From contig NC_133301.1 in assembly GCF_005239225.2 (NCBI RefSeq), forward strand, positions 7,961,157 to 8,025,156: a DNA stretch of 64,000 bases, read 5' to 3'. The notes beneath the pieces are model-generated. The model worked only from the letters and a program-made list of their open reading frames with translations, was not told the origin of the DNA and did not search any database. Shown one piece after another: positions 24,201-36,315 of this stretch. The translations under genes were made by a program, and so were the position numbers. Within the stretch, counting starts at the first letter, position 1, and every line of letters begins with the position of its first letter. Source of the DNA: Populus alba (taxonomy: Eukaryota > Streptophyta > Magnoliopsida > Malpighiales > Salicaceae).

Positions 24201-25319
24201 GAATTTAAGCTTAAGGACAAGTTTAGCAAACATGCCCTTAAACCTGTTTTGACAATTTTGTTTCGAAAAAAAAAAGGTTTTTTTTTTTCAAGTCCTAAAT
24301 AAATTCCAAAAAATTTCTAAAGAATTTTAAGGAAAAATTTAAAATTATTTATGGGTTGTTTGCATATTTTTTCATTAATTTTATTTAATATCAGGGCTAT
24401 AGACTTATATTATAAGATACTAATATAGTATTAAAATATCCATTTTGCATCGAAATCTCAAAGATTTCCAAAATTTCTATAACATTTTCTCATCTCAAAA
24501 TAATACAAAAAAAATGATTTTTGTTTGGTATGCATATGGTCAAGTTTCTTAAAAAAATAAACATTATATTTCGGCTTAAAAAAAATAAAAAAAATACTTG
24601 GTATGATTTAGCATTTTTTTATATACATAAAAATTAAACAAATATCTTTGCAAGCATTTTTTGGATTTAATATCTTTGCATGCATTGTTTTTATATTAAA
24701 ATCATATTTAGATTTAATAACCAATTTATTGAATCCATGAGAACTTGACCAATATTTCAAAAATGTTAAAATTGTTTATTTAATGGTCAACATTCTAATA
24801 AGAATACTGGACCTACAAGTAGGCTGATATTTAAATACTAGGAGTTGATTATCAAATTCTCAAAATTATTTTAAATATTCAACAATTTTAATTAAGAGTA
24901 TTTTTTACCATGATAAACGAGTTGTTGAAAACCTTTCCATTTAGTATTGGTAAACCCTGTCAGGGCACTTACATAAATTTGTTTCCCACAAAACTTTATT
25001 TGGGTGTACAAACCCATAACAAATTCAAAATAATAAATCTATTCATGAGTGTAAATCATTGTTTTAAGCCATAGATGGACCATTGGTTAAGAACCTATTA
25101 ATACCTTTAAGTCATATCTAAACCATACAATGCAACTTATCTTAGGTAAGGTACATTAGAGGTGCTAATATCTTTTCTAGCAATAAGTAGTCTCTTACCC
25201 TAAAATTTCATATAAAATCAGTCTATCCAGGTCTCCTAATGACCCTGAACCAAACAACTAGGTGGCGACTCCTTAATCCCGATGTTCTGCCATGTTGTGT
25301 GAGCACGTGCGATAAAGTG
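21213..25319 (+). mobile_element. Long solo LTR (Tat/Ogre-like Gypsy) with AAGTG duplication and nested insertion
   Basis: The LTR body is 21218-25314, flanked by AAGTG on both sides (21213-21217 and 25315-25319). It starts TGTTGTTATCC and ends GTGCGATA. The other member of the family ends GTGTGACA, so the original CA end has become TA. It shares the ending 'AGGTGGCGACTCCTTAA' (25259-25275) with the solo LTR at 5116-6836. It also shares the preceding pair 'AATGCAACYT...TAGGT' (25131-25150; 6609-6630 in the other). An (AAT)n microsatellite lies at 21248-21284. A non-LTR-like block at about 21700-23430 interrupts it. No gag or pol is present. Confidence 0.6.
21700..23430. mobile_element. Non-coding repeat nested inside the solo LTR
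   Basis: Breaks the LTR between its U3-like part and the segment resuming near 'AGCCAACATAAAATGTG' (23427-23443). It carries the motif 'GGGTCGATCCACAGGGAGG' (21800-21818), an AT-rich middle, and a segment (22555-23150) of three or four degenerate repeats of about 200 bp that each contain a 'TGAAAGTTGTTAG'-like or 'TGAAAATTGTAG'-like word. No ORF with a known domain. Exact ends and target duplication were not resolved. Confidence 0.45.
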
Positions 25320-28300
25320 TGTGAGTTTATTTTAATTGTGCTATCAACTAAGATATAAAGATTTACATTTGAGAACTAAAATGAACACTTAATCTAAGTC
25401 TTCACTTTACTTGTTTTTTGGACTTCCTAATTGATGTATTAATGAAATTCATCATGTTTATTGATATATTCTTTGTATAAAACCTGTTTAAAGCTTATTC
25501 TCAACCAAACATATTATTAGTCCATTTTTTATTTTATTTTTATTATTAAAATATATAAAAACATGAATGTGTGATACTAAATGTCAACATCCTCTAAGAA
25601 AAATGTATGGGTGAAAGAGAACTTTTGGTTAATGACAGACTTGTTCAACTCATTCTAGACATTGAACAAATACATCAATTTGTTGTTGGTAATGATAAGG
25701 AATATGACTAGTGCAAAACCAAGGGAGAGACAATGATATATGTAAGAGAGAGGAAACAAGTAAGCCAACAAGTCGTCAAAATGTTTTTTTTGCTGTTATG
25801 AAACTTTACTGTTTTTTAATCAGTAATGAATATTGAATATTTTGTTCTATAATAAATAAGATATTTTTGTAGCATAAGAACCTTTATGTTGAATACTTGA
25901 TGCATATAGTTACCTAACAATATCTTATAAATGATAGTTCCACTTTGAACATATTATGAACTATTCTACATGAAGTATTATTTGAAAATATTATGAACTG
26001 ATTGCATGAAATATGTTAGGAATAGTTAAGGTGTTATTGCATAAATATTATTAACTGTTCTTATGATACAAACCATTGTTCCAATTATACCTGCAATAAT
26101 ACTTTAATGAAGTATCTGTTTATGATCAAACTATCTGAACTACTTATATGATAATTTATCCGTATTATATTTTTTCACAAATTAACTAAAAGAGAAGATT
26201 GTAAATGTTGAAATGATTGGCTTTGATTAGTGAAGGATTATTTGCGTTGTTAACAATAAATTTGTTTAGATTGTTAGTTTATCCAAAATTAGATAAATAA
26301 TTAATGAAGCTTATCTTTTAGGATATGGCATGGTTATTTCTGTAATTATCTAATTTTTTGGATAAATTTTATAAGAAGTTCATGTAGAAGATAAATACAA
26401 ATTATCTGAAAATAATTTTTAGAGAAGTGTTTTTGTGAAACACAGATAATAGTATGTTAAGAACGTAATAGACTATGAAACTTAAAGATAATGTTATATC
26501 CTTATTATATAGATGTGTATATAAAAAGGGATAATCCAAAGCATTAGAATAGGGAGAGCAACATTGGGTAGAGCAACTCTTGCAGTAGAGCAAGAATGCC
26601 CAACTGGCTAAGGAGCTGCACAGAGTTTTGCAGCATATTGTTTTGACTTATGAGTGGAGTGTGAAGAAAATTCTTAAGAAAATTTGTTTGTTGAAGAGTT
26701 GGAGAGCCTACAGACTCCCGTGTTAACTGTTAGCAACTAGATGTTTCAATTAGTATGACAATAGTTTGAAGACTATCAGATATTTTTGCGAGTTACTACG
26801 GTAAAAAAAACATAGTTTTTTTTCATGACAAGTAAGATGGTATAGTTACAAAGAATTTCTAGTGGAAAAATCTTCTTTTATATTTTTCTAAATTAGTGAA
26901 AGTTATTTAATCTGGATTTGGCTGTCTCGAAGGTTTTTTCTTTTCTTTTTTTTTTAATTTTTTGAAAAGTTCTTCAAAATATTTTCTTTTTATAACCAAA
27001 TAATTTATTCATTATTTATATTTATTTGGTTAGTAATCAGTGTTTGCAAAATGTTTGAATCTTAACACACAGGAACATAAATGTGATTGTCAAGTTCCAT
27101 GTTTCGAAGCCGAATATCCAACATTTCTTTATGCAATTCCTATGTCATCGACAATAATTTTCTTTGAGATTTGTTTAATATGATCTGTTTTGGGTATTAG
27201 CAATTTTATTTATAACAATTATGTGCAAAGGTCCAAGAGATATTAAACTTCAGGAAAATTGTTTGGCCTCAAAATATGCTATGCCTTTCGACTTGTTAAA
27301 GAGGAAACTCATGTCAAGGTTAGAGACCATGGGAATCTGAGTCTTAAGAACCTATGAAGAGGTAATCTTCACAGCCAAATCTGTGATGTCTTCTAGGAGT
27401 AAGTTTCCGAATCTTTACTTAATTGACTCCCAAGAAAATCATGTTTCCATAGCCAACAGGTGGTTTCCGAATCTTTACTTTTAATTGACTCTCAAGAAAA
27501 TCATGTTTCCATAACCAACAGGTGGTGGTCATTGTCATTTGATGTGCTTTTTAACATATAACATGCATATGGTAAAAATGGTTCTCGTAGAAATTTTAAT
27601 TCTCTTAGCAGAAAGTAGAAACTTTTTGTAGTTGGAAATGCAATCCACAGTGATAGATGGTGTTGTGAAAAAAAAAAATTATGAGCTTGTCTAATACATA
27701 CAGCTTTGATGCTTTCCTTTTACTTCTTTCCTCCCTCCCCCCCCCCCCAACTCCTATGTTCTCACATATGACTCCATAAAAGATGTGAAAGCAAGCTCAG
27801 ATGCAGGAATTTTTAATAGTTTATTCTCCTAATATCAATCAGAGGTTATCTGGTTTGATTCCTCCTAATTTGGATTTTTGAGGCATAAATGTTCCTAGGG
27901 TGCCTCTGCGCATATTTAGGTGTATTGCTGTTACTAGATGACATACGCTTTGTCAAATATAATGCCAAAGCCCTCAAGAACACGCGCCATTGTTGTTCTT
28001 TTCTGACTGTTTATGCATGCACTGGAATTCATGTTGTGTTCTAGGGAACATGGCTATTCCACATATATTTTATTGGGTGGGTGCGTGAAGGGAAGTGAAT
28101 AGTTTTTCAATCTGTTATGCTGGAATGGTCTTGTATCCCAGTTGGTGGTTTCTAGCCATATACTGTGCAAAAAAAGCCTTGCATTTGGTGGTGGTGCTAG
28201 CTAGCATGGTGCATCCAGACACAGGTATGAAGAGTTTGGACACCCTCTGTTTTCTGAAAAGTAATTGAAACTTAAAGGCACCTTTTCATTTCTTGCATCC

Positions 28301-28890
28301 TCGAACAGGCTATTCAGGGTGAGATCTTTGTCTGAGGCTCCAAATTATGCTTCTGCAATTGCAAATATATTGAAATATGATCATTCTCTGGGCAAGTTTA
28401 CTTTTGAAAGCTGTAATTCAAATATATCAATACGTGCATTCCCGACACCTCTTCTTCCATATTAGCTGGCTACCTTAAAGATGGTAATATCGTAATTTCA
28501 GCAATCAAAATGCGACATCACAGATCACTCTAGTTAGTTGCATCAAATTCTTACTGAATTCGTCTATCTTTATGCGTGAATAAACGCTTCCAGCTCATTG
28601 TAACGAGTTTCTTCATTCTACACCTCTTCTTTGGGAAAATCCTCTGCAACATGGATTCAGCTTCCTTTTAGGACTCTTTTTGAAACGATTTTTCTGGTCC
28701 AGTTTGTGAAAACATAAATACAGACAAGATAGCTGATTTTGATGAACTCATGGTTAGAGACTAATTTATGCTGAATGCTTTTCTTGTTTCTTTGCTTAGA
28801 ATACTCTCTGGCCACTAGAGAGAAAACGTCAAAGGGCATTCTTTCTCTTTTAGACTAGCACTTCTATATTGCAGCTAGATATTGAAAGTG
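25320..28890. other. Region without a recognised gene; gene-like composition at 27050-28860
   Basis: 25.3-27 kb is AT-rich and featureless to me. From about 27.05 to 28.86 kb base composition is more balanced and homopolymer runs fewer (apart from a C-run at 27737-27748), as in transcribed DNA. However, no protein domain or consistent exon chain was found in any frame. It could be a non-coding transcript, an old gene relic or simply unique DNA. Confidence 0.35.
27404..27525. repeat. Tandem duplication of a ~60-bp unit
   Basis: Unit 1 (27404-27463, 60 bp) and unit 2 (27464-27525, 62 bp) both run from TTTCCGAATCTTTACTT to CCAACAGGTGG. They differ by a 2-bp insertion and two transitions, so this is a recent head-to-tail duplication. 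Confidence 0.9.
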
Positions 28891-30359
28891 ATAAAGACAT
28901 TAAAAAAGGTTTGGGCTTGCTTGGGCCTAAATTTTTTTTTAGCTTGGTTGGGCCTAGGCCAAATCAAGTTTTTAATAGTTTGGTCTTTGCCCAACCTATC
29001 ATCTTTTCTCTTTTCTCTCTTTTTTTTTTTAATTTTATAATAATTTTTTATTTATTTTTATGAGTATGTCAAGTTATACATATTATAACTTTATTACACT
29101 TCAGCTAAAATTATCACATGTTATAAATGACATATACAAGCTATTTTATGTCAGGATAAGTTATGCAATAGAATTGTCATCTTACCAAGTAACTAGCTTC
29201 AATTTTTTTTTCTAAAATAAATTAAATGCTCCAAAGTTTAGGAGAGAAGATGATGATTTTTCATCTCAATATAGAAGTACAATATTTAACTCTCTAAGTT
29301 AAATTTTCTTATATAATATCTACCTAAAAACCCTTAAATTGATTTCAACATCAAAGGGTTCTTTTACATGTTACACCCCCCATCCAACCTATTATTGTAT
29401 GTGAAGAAAGCTTAAATCCAGTGAAGTTTTTCGAGCTCCATCATTGGCATCGTCTGTAGGAGACTGAACAAAAGCCTTATTTATTTTATCTTTATTACTC
29501 TTTTTCATCAACAACATAATTTCTTCATGGAAGATAACATTGAAACACTAGGAGGACTAGTTCCTAACCTCCCACCATCCTCATAAGCTCTAGTAGACCT
29601 TTAACATATAGTGTTGAAGATGAGATCTCTTACTGGGGTTGTGTTAGCTACACAACAACAGCTCATGGCTCTCTTTACTTATCTTTAAAGTATACATGCT
29701 GCTATACAACCCTTTACATCTCTTTCAACTCCACCAGTCTCACCTCTTGTGCAATGATAACTTTAGTTCTAGGAAGAGACTGACCAAAACAAGGTAGTAG
29801 ATAACATATTGTTACTCCTGCAAGGAGTAGATCATATTATGACAATGAGCCTTCTCATGTAGGATCCCCTAGATATGATTTCTATAGATCAAAAGGCAAG
29901 ACCTAGAGCCATAACATTTTCTATCGACCCTATTCTCTTATAAAGTCTCTTTCTAACATCCTACAACTTAAAAGCCTACATATTAAAGAATAAGGAAAGG
30001 ACTCAAGTGAGATAGGAGATTCGTCACTATGAGGTAGCATATTAAACACTCCTTTTTTAGAGAATTTGTAGTGGAAAAAATGAATTTGGATTACTAAAAT
30101 GGTCTATCTATTCTAAAAAGCTTGTTCAGAATGTAAGGAGCAACTTGAAATTGGTGATCTAAGATAATAGCATCATGTGTAAAATACTCCTTACCCTTTT
30201 TCATAGATCTACACGAGTTTAGTATTAGAATTTGAAGCATGGTTCTGTATCTAATTTTTAAGACTTATACAGTAAGTTAATTGCTCAATTAAAAAAAAAA
30301 AACATTTATATGGAAAAGAGTTCACTCAAACTTTTCTTCAACACTTAGCTTGAGGGAGA

Positions 30360-30566
30360 AAGTACAAGAGCCTACTTGAAAAGATTTAATGAGGAGATTT
30401 TGAAGGTGGAAGACCTATTAGAATCAATGGCAATAAAAGCTTTGATTAGTGGCATCAATAACTATTCCTTATGGGAACGTCTTGATGCACATCTTAACAA
30501 AAGTCTTCTCAATGTGAAGCACGTTATAAGGAATCATATTTGTATAAAAGAAGTAAGTGTGTTATG
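30360..30566 (+). pseudogene. Gypsy gag core remnant
   Basis: The reading frame contains STRAYLKRFNEEILKVEDL and then MAIKALISGINNYSLWERLD. This matches the retrotransposon gag pattern (LRxYxxRFN...A...ALxxGL) of plant Gypsy elements. A downstream segment (30817-30905) reads YCVFHKDK, a stop, then HDIEESFALKEETERLRAK, the His-rich linker that follows gag in this group, already with a stop. Confidence 0.65.
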
Positions 30567-31099
30567 AAGAAGCATCCATTTTCTTACAGATGAAAGGAAA
30601 TGTCTCCCAAACATGATAATAGGCATCCTCCTCGAAATACCCCAACATTTAAGGGTAACCTTAGAGTACCTGTATGAAACATAATAATATACCTAAAGTT
30701 GATGATAACTCTACTAAATACAACCAGAGTCAAAATGTTAACTGTAATGGAGGGAAAAGGTCATGTTCAATATCTACCACCAATAAATAAAGATGTAGGA
30801 AAACATAACCAAAGAAAGTATTGCGTATTCCATAAAGATAAATGACATGACATTGAAGAGAGCTTCGCTCTAAAAGAAGAAACAGAAAGACTCAGAGCTA
30901 AAGACTATCTCTAATAGTTTATGAAGGAAAAACCAGAAAAGAAAGGAGGAGAAGTCGAGGCTCCCTATAGGATTCTCCCTAAAATCAATATGATTCTAGA
31001 GGAAATTCAACTAGTATAGATTTTAGTGGAAGCATGAAGGCTTATGAAAAATTGATGTTTGTTTCAAGAGTCCAGAACTTATAGCATGAGCCCACTGCA

Positions 31100-31215
31100 T
31101 TTACTTATAAGGATGTAAAAGATGTGACTTCTTCTCATAAAGATGCCTTGATAATATCCATAATTTTTTCCATCTACAATATGTACGGGGTACTAGTTAA
31201 TGATGGAAGTCGCAC
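31100..31215 (+). pseudogene. Retroelement aspartic protease remnant
   Basis: Reads FTYKDVKDVTSSHKDALIIS and ends VLVNDGS. The position and pattern match the Gypsy aspartic protease start, where the active site is D-x-G-S. It stops directly after. Confidence 0.5.
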
Positions 31216-31230
31216 ATGTAGTTTGGTCAA

Positions 31231-33290
31231 ACTGAATTACACATGTAGTTTGGTCTCGATTGAGCTATACGCCATTTCTACCTAACTTTTTTTTTTTTTA
31301 TTCAAGTTGGATTATTTTCTCCAATTTGGACCTTATAATCAATTTCCCTTAAAATTATTAGTCTATAAATTACACATAGTTATACTCTAAATATAGATAG
31401 CCAAATAATAAATTTTAATATTTTTATTCATTTTCAAAACATACACATCACATTATCATATAGTACAAACAACATCATTACATAATAATATACAATTCCA
31501 AACACATCAAACGAAACACAATGTTTTGACAAGCACCTACATGTTAGTTCTAGATATCCCTTATACCTTAGCTTATACGAACAATTACTTCCTTTCATAA
31601 AGGAAATAATATAATATATACCAGTCTTTATGGTTCTAATAAATATATAGTACGAGCTTGATTAAAGTCAATCCGTGAAGAAATGTGATATTTATTCAGG
31701 TAATAAACGTGTAAAATAAAAAGGAGAATAGAACTAGGTGCACTTTGTGCTTGGCAAAGAATCTTGGTGAAGTAATGGTCATGTGATGGATTCAAGTGGA
31801 GGCACTGGTGGTCTAGGAAATGATTTGTGGTGTCTCTTCGTATATAGCACAATCAACATACAAGAGAGTTTTGGTAATGAATGGCTTTGGCATTGATGGT
31901 GGTGGTACTACTAGCCATCTCAGAGGAAATTGTGCTTGAGATTGAATCCAAACAATGTTTTTTTATTAACATGTTCGGGTCAGTTTGCATGTATTTTAAT
32001 AATTTTATAGGTTTTAAAGTTAACGATTATATAAACCTCCGATGGATCTAAAAAGATTTAAATTCATGATTATTAAGGAGCAAATTCAAAACCTGACCAG
32101 TTAAAATTATTTTAGTTTTAAAAAAAGCAACATAATTTGATATTCTAGTTTTAGTAGGGAACGTTGGGAATTTTACTGCAAATACAAAAAAAAAAAAACC
32201 TAGAACTATATTTTCTCTTCCGTTCTATCTCCTTTTTTCATCATCTTTCTCAAACTCTAAGCACATGGACATAAAGATGTATATAATCTCCCTTACTAGA
32301 GATCAATGTTACCTTTTCCATCTCCATCGATCTATAATTTTCTTTTAAAATGTAGGATCTCACTGGCACACACCAATACACTTTCTCCTTAAATGTGATC
32401 TTATTTTTTTCTGAAGACTTTTTGTAGAGTAGAAAAATCCGACACACACTCAACCTAATGACAATGACCTATACAACCACTAGCCATCCTAAAAACCTAC
32501 ACACATAGATTCCCACTAGCTCATTGTAATTTTCGTATAATTAAGACTTTTTTTTTAATAATAAATAAATCACAAGAATGACAACTAACAACGATTACTT
32601 AGCGGCTAGTCACACTTGAATGTGTTTGATTTCTTAAGGGAAATAATTAAGTTTTTTTTGTTTTCATAATTAGCTATTGACTTTGGTTTTGTTTGTTAAT
32701 GGGTTGTATAAAGCAATAGGAATTATAAGGTGAACAACTATGTGATCCGCGTTCCTGTGGTTGGAAAAACAATTGATGTTTAGTGGACGCTTGCATGCTT
32801 TAAAGAAAAGGAATATCCAAAACTAAATAAAAAAACTAATATTAAATGATAAAAAAAAATAAGCTAGAACATAAATGATGCCAACTCATGTTAATATATT
32901 ATGCTTGTGACCCGAGTCATTTGACCAAAAAAATATAGGCCATGTTTAAAAGCAACTATCTAGACACGTTAAGGGTGAAAATTGGGTCTTTTTCCTTCGA
33001 GAAAACATGTGATGTTACATCTTAACTTTCAAAAGAAACAAGCCATGTTCGAAATGAAAACTTGTAATGATAACTATGATCGGACAAAGAATGACGATAT
33101 TAATGAGAAAAATTTAAAATGTAAATAAAAAAATAATAATTGAAAGAAAGACCTATATTGGATGTTAACATGGTAATTATGAAATGTATCATTGAATAAG
33201 GATAATTTACAAGATATGCCTGTGATTATAGGAGAGACCACATGCATGGTGCAACAACAATAGAAGGGGAGCACAAGTAGAGCTTTTACT
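31231..33290. other. Intergenic DNA, no gene recognised
   Basis: AT-rich with a short direct repeat near 31218-31250 ('CACATGTAGTTTGGTC' twice). Short ORFs are present without recognisable domains. Nothing else can be supported. Confidence 0.4.
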
Positions 33291-33559
33291 ACAGGTAGGC
33301 AATCCACACCTATGCTTTTTAGTTAAATTTCATGATTTAATATGTTATTAATGTGAAATGAAAATTGATGAATGTTGGATATTATATGAAAGAATAAAAG
33401 TTTGTGTAATGATGTTGTTATTTCGAATAGTATCCCAAATGTATATGTGTTCAAGGTAAATAGTCTTGCATATGATTTGCCAAGTAATGAAAGTATCATT
33501 GACATAGAAAATTTGAGAAGTGTGATATGGGGCACGGTCTAGCATATATTTAGTGTATG

Positions 33560-33935
33560 TTATGATCTCAAGTAAGAGAATCACCATGCATCGATGTCTA
33601 TAGGGCATGGACTAACATAAGATCTCAGGTAAGGGGATCACCATGCATCAATGCCTATGGGTTATGGACTACCAATGTATGTTAGGATCTCGGGTAAAGA
33701 AATCACTATACATCGATGCCATGAGGTATGGATTAGAATACATTTAGTGTAAGGATTCTAGGTAAGGTGATCACTATGAATCGATGCCTATAGGGTATAA
33801 ACTAATATACATTGAGTGTATATTAGGATCCTAGATAAATGAATCACCATGACTAACATACATTTAATGTATGTTAAGATCCTGAATAAAGGGATCATCA
33901 TCCATCAACTAGCATACATTAATATATGTTGGGGG
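33560..33935. repeat. Degenerate minisatellite, unit 51-73 bp
   Basis: Six to seven units keyed on 'GATCYYRGGTAAR...GATCACCATGCATCGATGCC...GGRTATGGACTA...CATTTAGTGTATGTTAG'. Unit starts at about 33564, 33621, 33686, 33754, 33827 and 33878 give spacings of 57, 65, 68, 73 and 51 bp. Confidence 0.75.
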
Positions 33936-34659
33936 TCCCATGTAAGGAGATCAACATCTACGAGGTGATAATGATACCAGTGGAATTGGTATCGACAATA
34001 TATTAGGTGAAATTGGTTCTTGTCAATTTTATGAAATCTTGAATGGAAGTTGAAAATGGAAGATGAAATAGTTTTTAATAACTGAATGAGAAAGAGTTCC
34101 AATGGAAATAAAAAGGAAGAAGTGAATAGAATATGAATACATATTTGTCTTTTTAAATTGTTGGATTTTTGTGTTACTATACTTGCCGTGATATTCATGT
34201 TTCAATAAAATGTGTTTTTGTTTTAGGACCATTACATGCACGATAAGAGTAGATCATAGATTTTGTTCACTTTTTGTATCTAGTTCTAGGGAGTATATCC
34301 TTGTATTTTGTAATATTACAACATTTATATAACTTATTTTGTATAATTAATGTTTAAACTTAAATAGATGAACTTAACTCTGAAATTCATATAATTATGT
34401 TTTATGTATGTATATTTATCTTGTTTATTCATTTATAATGACATTTGTTGTTATTGAGTATGTTATAAATATTGTGGTTGTGATGATGATGATGATGTTT
34501 ATGGGATTAAGACCTAGAATGATTGGGTCGTGATTGAGTTATGAGATGTGAGATTTTAGAAGTGTGAACAAGTTAAATATCGATAACTTGGAACCTCCCG
34601 ATATAGGGGAGACTCTGCCGAAATTTTGGTAGAAATTTTGATAGACTTTTATATGAAAA

Positions 34660-34662
<3 letters not shown>

Positions 34663-34700
<38 letters not shown>
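34663..34700. repeat. (TA)n microsatellite
   Basis: An uninterrupted TA dinucleotide run of about 19 units inside LTR-like DNA. Likely polymorphic. Confidence 0.9.
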
Positions 34701-34705
<5 letters not shown>

Positions 34706-34960
34706 AATTCCTTGTTTGCTTATGTGTTTTGAGGTGATTTGTTTCGGAAAAAATTAGGAACGTTAAAGTTACAGGTATTTGTTTCAAAAAAATTAGGAAT
34801 GTTACAGTTATGGGTATCTCTCAATAACTTTGAATTTTTTAGTATAGAGAATACGCTACCAAAATTTTAGTAAATTCACATAGAACTAAGCTTATATATA
34901 AAAAAAAATCAGCCAAAAAATAAAAATTATTTATAAGAAATAAAGTTTAAAATGTATGAA

Positions 34961-36100
34961 ATTGATGAGGTTGTTACAATATCATTTTTTGCTTGTAGTG
35001 AAGGTATTTTACTATTCTTAAGAAAAAAAAAAGATCTTTGCACCCCTAACCAAAATAAAAATGACAAATTGATCACATGGAAAAGAAAATTTTACCCGTA
35101 AACATAGTCTTCTTGGCTTATTTGATGAAGGGCATCATTGAGAAGGGCTCTTAGTCTTTTCCCTCAAGTAGTCAGGAGCTTCAGCCTATTTGAGACTCAG
35201 TTAATTTCCATCTCAGGATTGCATTGGCTGATCACTATATCTAGAAAGGTCATCCATCATGAAGATTTTCTATCGACCTGGCATAAGAGGTTCTTAGAGA
35301 CACAAGACCCATAAATTTTATGCATCACCTCCTTTAGTTTCCAGGTCATATCCTAAGATACTCTTTTATCCTATGGCTTACTTCTATGGGTTGCCTACAC
35401 ACCATGGACATACTTTAAAGCATTAAATCACCAGCTGCTTGGTATGTATCCTTTGTAGGTCATATGTTGAGACACACCACCATCTATTCTTTCACTTTCT
35501 TTTCTCTAGTTTAGTTTGGGGGGTTGTCCCGAACAGTACTCTTATAAGTTAGCCTTTTATGCCATGACAATCTTTGCTTTAGTGGACATACACACACTAT
35601 AGGTAGAAGGAGTTTATGCATCTGCTTGCTCAATTAGTGCTTTCAACCATAATTTACTTCATCTAGTATGAAAGGAATAATTGGATTTTTCAACAAACTT
35701 ATCAACCTTGTCATGTTATTAGTGAGGAGATCTTTGAGCTTATTCAGTTCAGGTTGGTTGAGCTAAAACCAATATATCAAATTTCAACTGCTCTCAAGTC
35801 TATATGGTGTTTGCTAGAGTCATGAGATATTGTTGCTTTGCTTTTCTTCAAGTTCTTAGCATGTTTGCTATTTTTACATAACTAGTCAATCGATCGACCA
35901 ACTTCATATTTGTTATCCAAGCAGTCATATTTTTTATATATATATTTAAGTTTTTTTTATCTTTTGTTTTTTTTTTCAACTATCTAAGGTCATATGGATC
36001 TGGGTAATAGGACGATATACATCTTTGGGTATGCCCCTTGTATTTTTAGTACTCATGGAGTAACTAGTAACATTTTAGTAGTTATGTTTTAGGATCCACT
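34961..36100. other. Region without recognised gene; possible old coding relic 35100-35860
   Basis: 35100-35860 has mixed composition and stretches that read like decayed coding sequence in several frames, but no domain was identified. It could be the worn remnant of a transposon ORF. Confidence 0.3.
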
Positions 36101-36105
36101 TTAAA

Positions 36106-36315
36106 GGGTGTGTTTGAAAATGCAGTTCAAACCGCGTTCTCTCGAATTTTGAAAAAAAAAATTGTTTAAAATAATTTTTTTATGTTTTCATATCGTTTTG
36201 ATGTGCTGATGTCAAAAATAATTTTTTTTTTTTTAAAAAAAAAACCTTATTTTAATATATTTTTAAATGAAAAGCACTTTGAATTGTCACCGCCACCTCA
36301 ATCTCAAATACACCC
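36106..36315. mobile_element. Short inverted-repeat element (MITE-like), 210 bp
   Basis: Starts GGGTGTGTTTGAAAATG and ends CAATCTCAAATACACCC. The ends are imperfect terminal inverted repeats (GGGTGTRTTTGARA). The interior is AT-rich with 'TATCGTTTTGATGTGCTGATG' split over 36191-36211, also present in worn form at 15850-15870. Further relatives appear at about 45165-45300 and 52575-52730. A target duplication is not obvious. Confidence 0.65.

Larger units (their letters stand above)
28895..31230 (+). mobile_element. Gypsy retrotransposon fragment: LTR tail, gag and protease remnants
   Basis: 28900-28990 carries 'TTGGGCCTA'-rich text typical of Gypsy LTRs. A leader segment with 'CATTGGCATCGTCTGTAGGA' (29442-29461) resembles the primer-binding region 'TGGCGCCGTCTGTGGG' of plant Gypsy elements. 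It is followed by an N-terminal gag start at about 29529 (MEDNIETLGGLVPNLPPSS, then a stop), a gag core at 30360-30566 and a protease remnant at 31100-31215. All frames are interrupted. Reverse transcriptase and integrase are absent, so the fragment is truncated. Confidence 0.6.
33300..34960. mobile_element. LTR-like DNA with degenerate repeats and a (TA)n microsatellite
   Basis: Contains a degenerate tandem array (33560-33935), an R/U5-like segment ('GGGAGTATATCCTTGTATTTTG', 34291-34312) and the word 'GGGGAGACTCTGCCGAAATTTT' (34606-34627), repeated in worn form near 34837-34867. The latter is a motif I associate with plant Gypsy (chromovirus) LTRs. No gag or pol is attached. The assignment is inference from sequence style. 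Confidence 0.45.

Noticed and set aside
26564..26603. Small hairpin (TTGGG...TCTTGC / GCAAGA...CCCAA), possible small RNA precursor
   Set aside because: Stem is only 6 plus 5 bp with a large internal loop, far below plant miRNA precursor standards.
34539..34787. Minus-strand ORF spanning the (TA)n run
   Set aside because: Ile/Tyr repeat from the microsatellite; no protein support.
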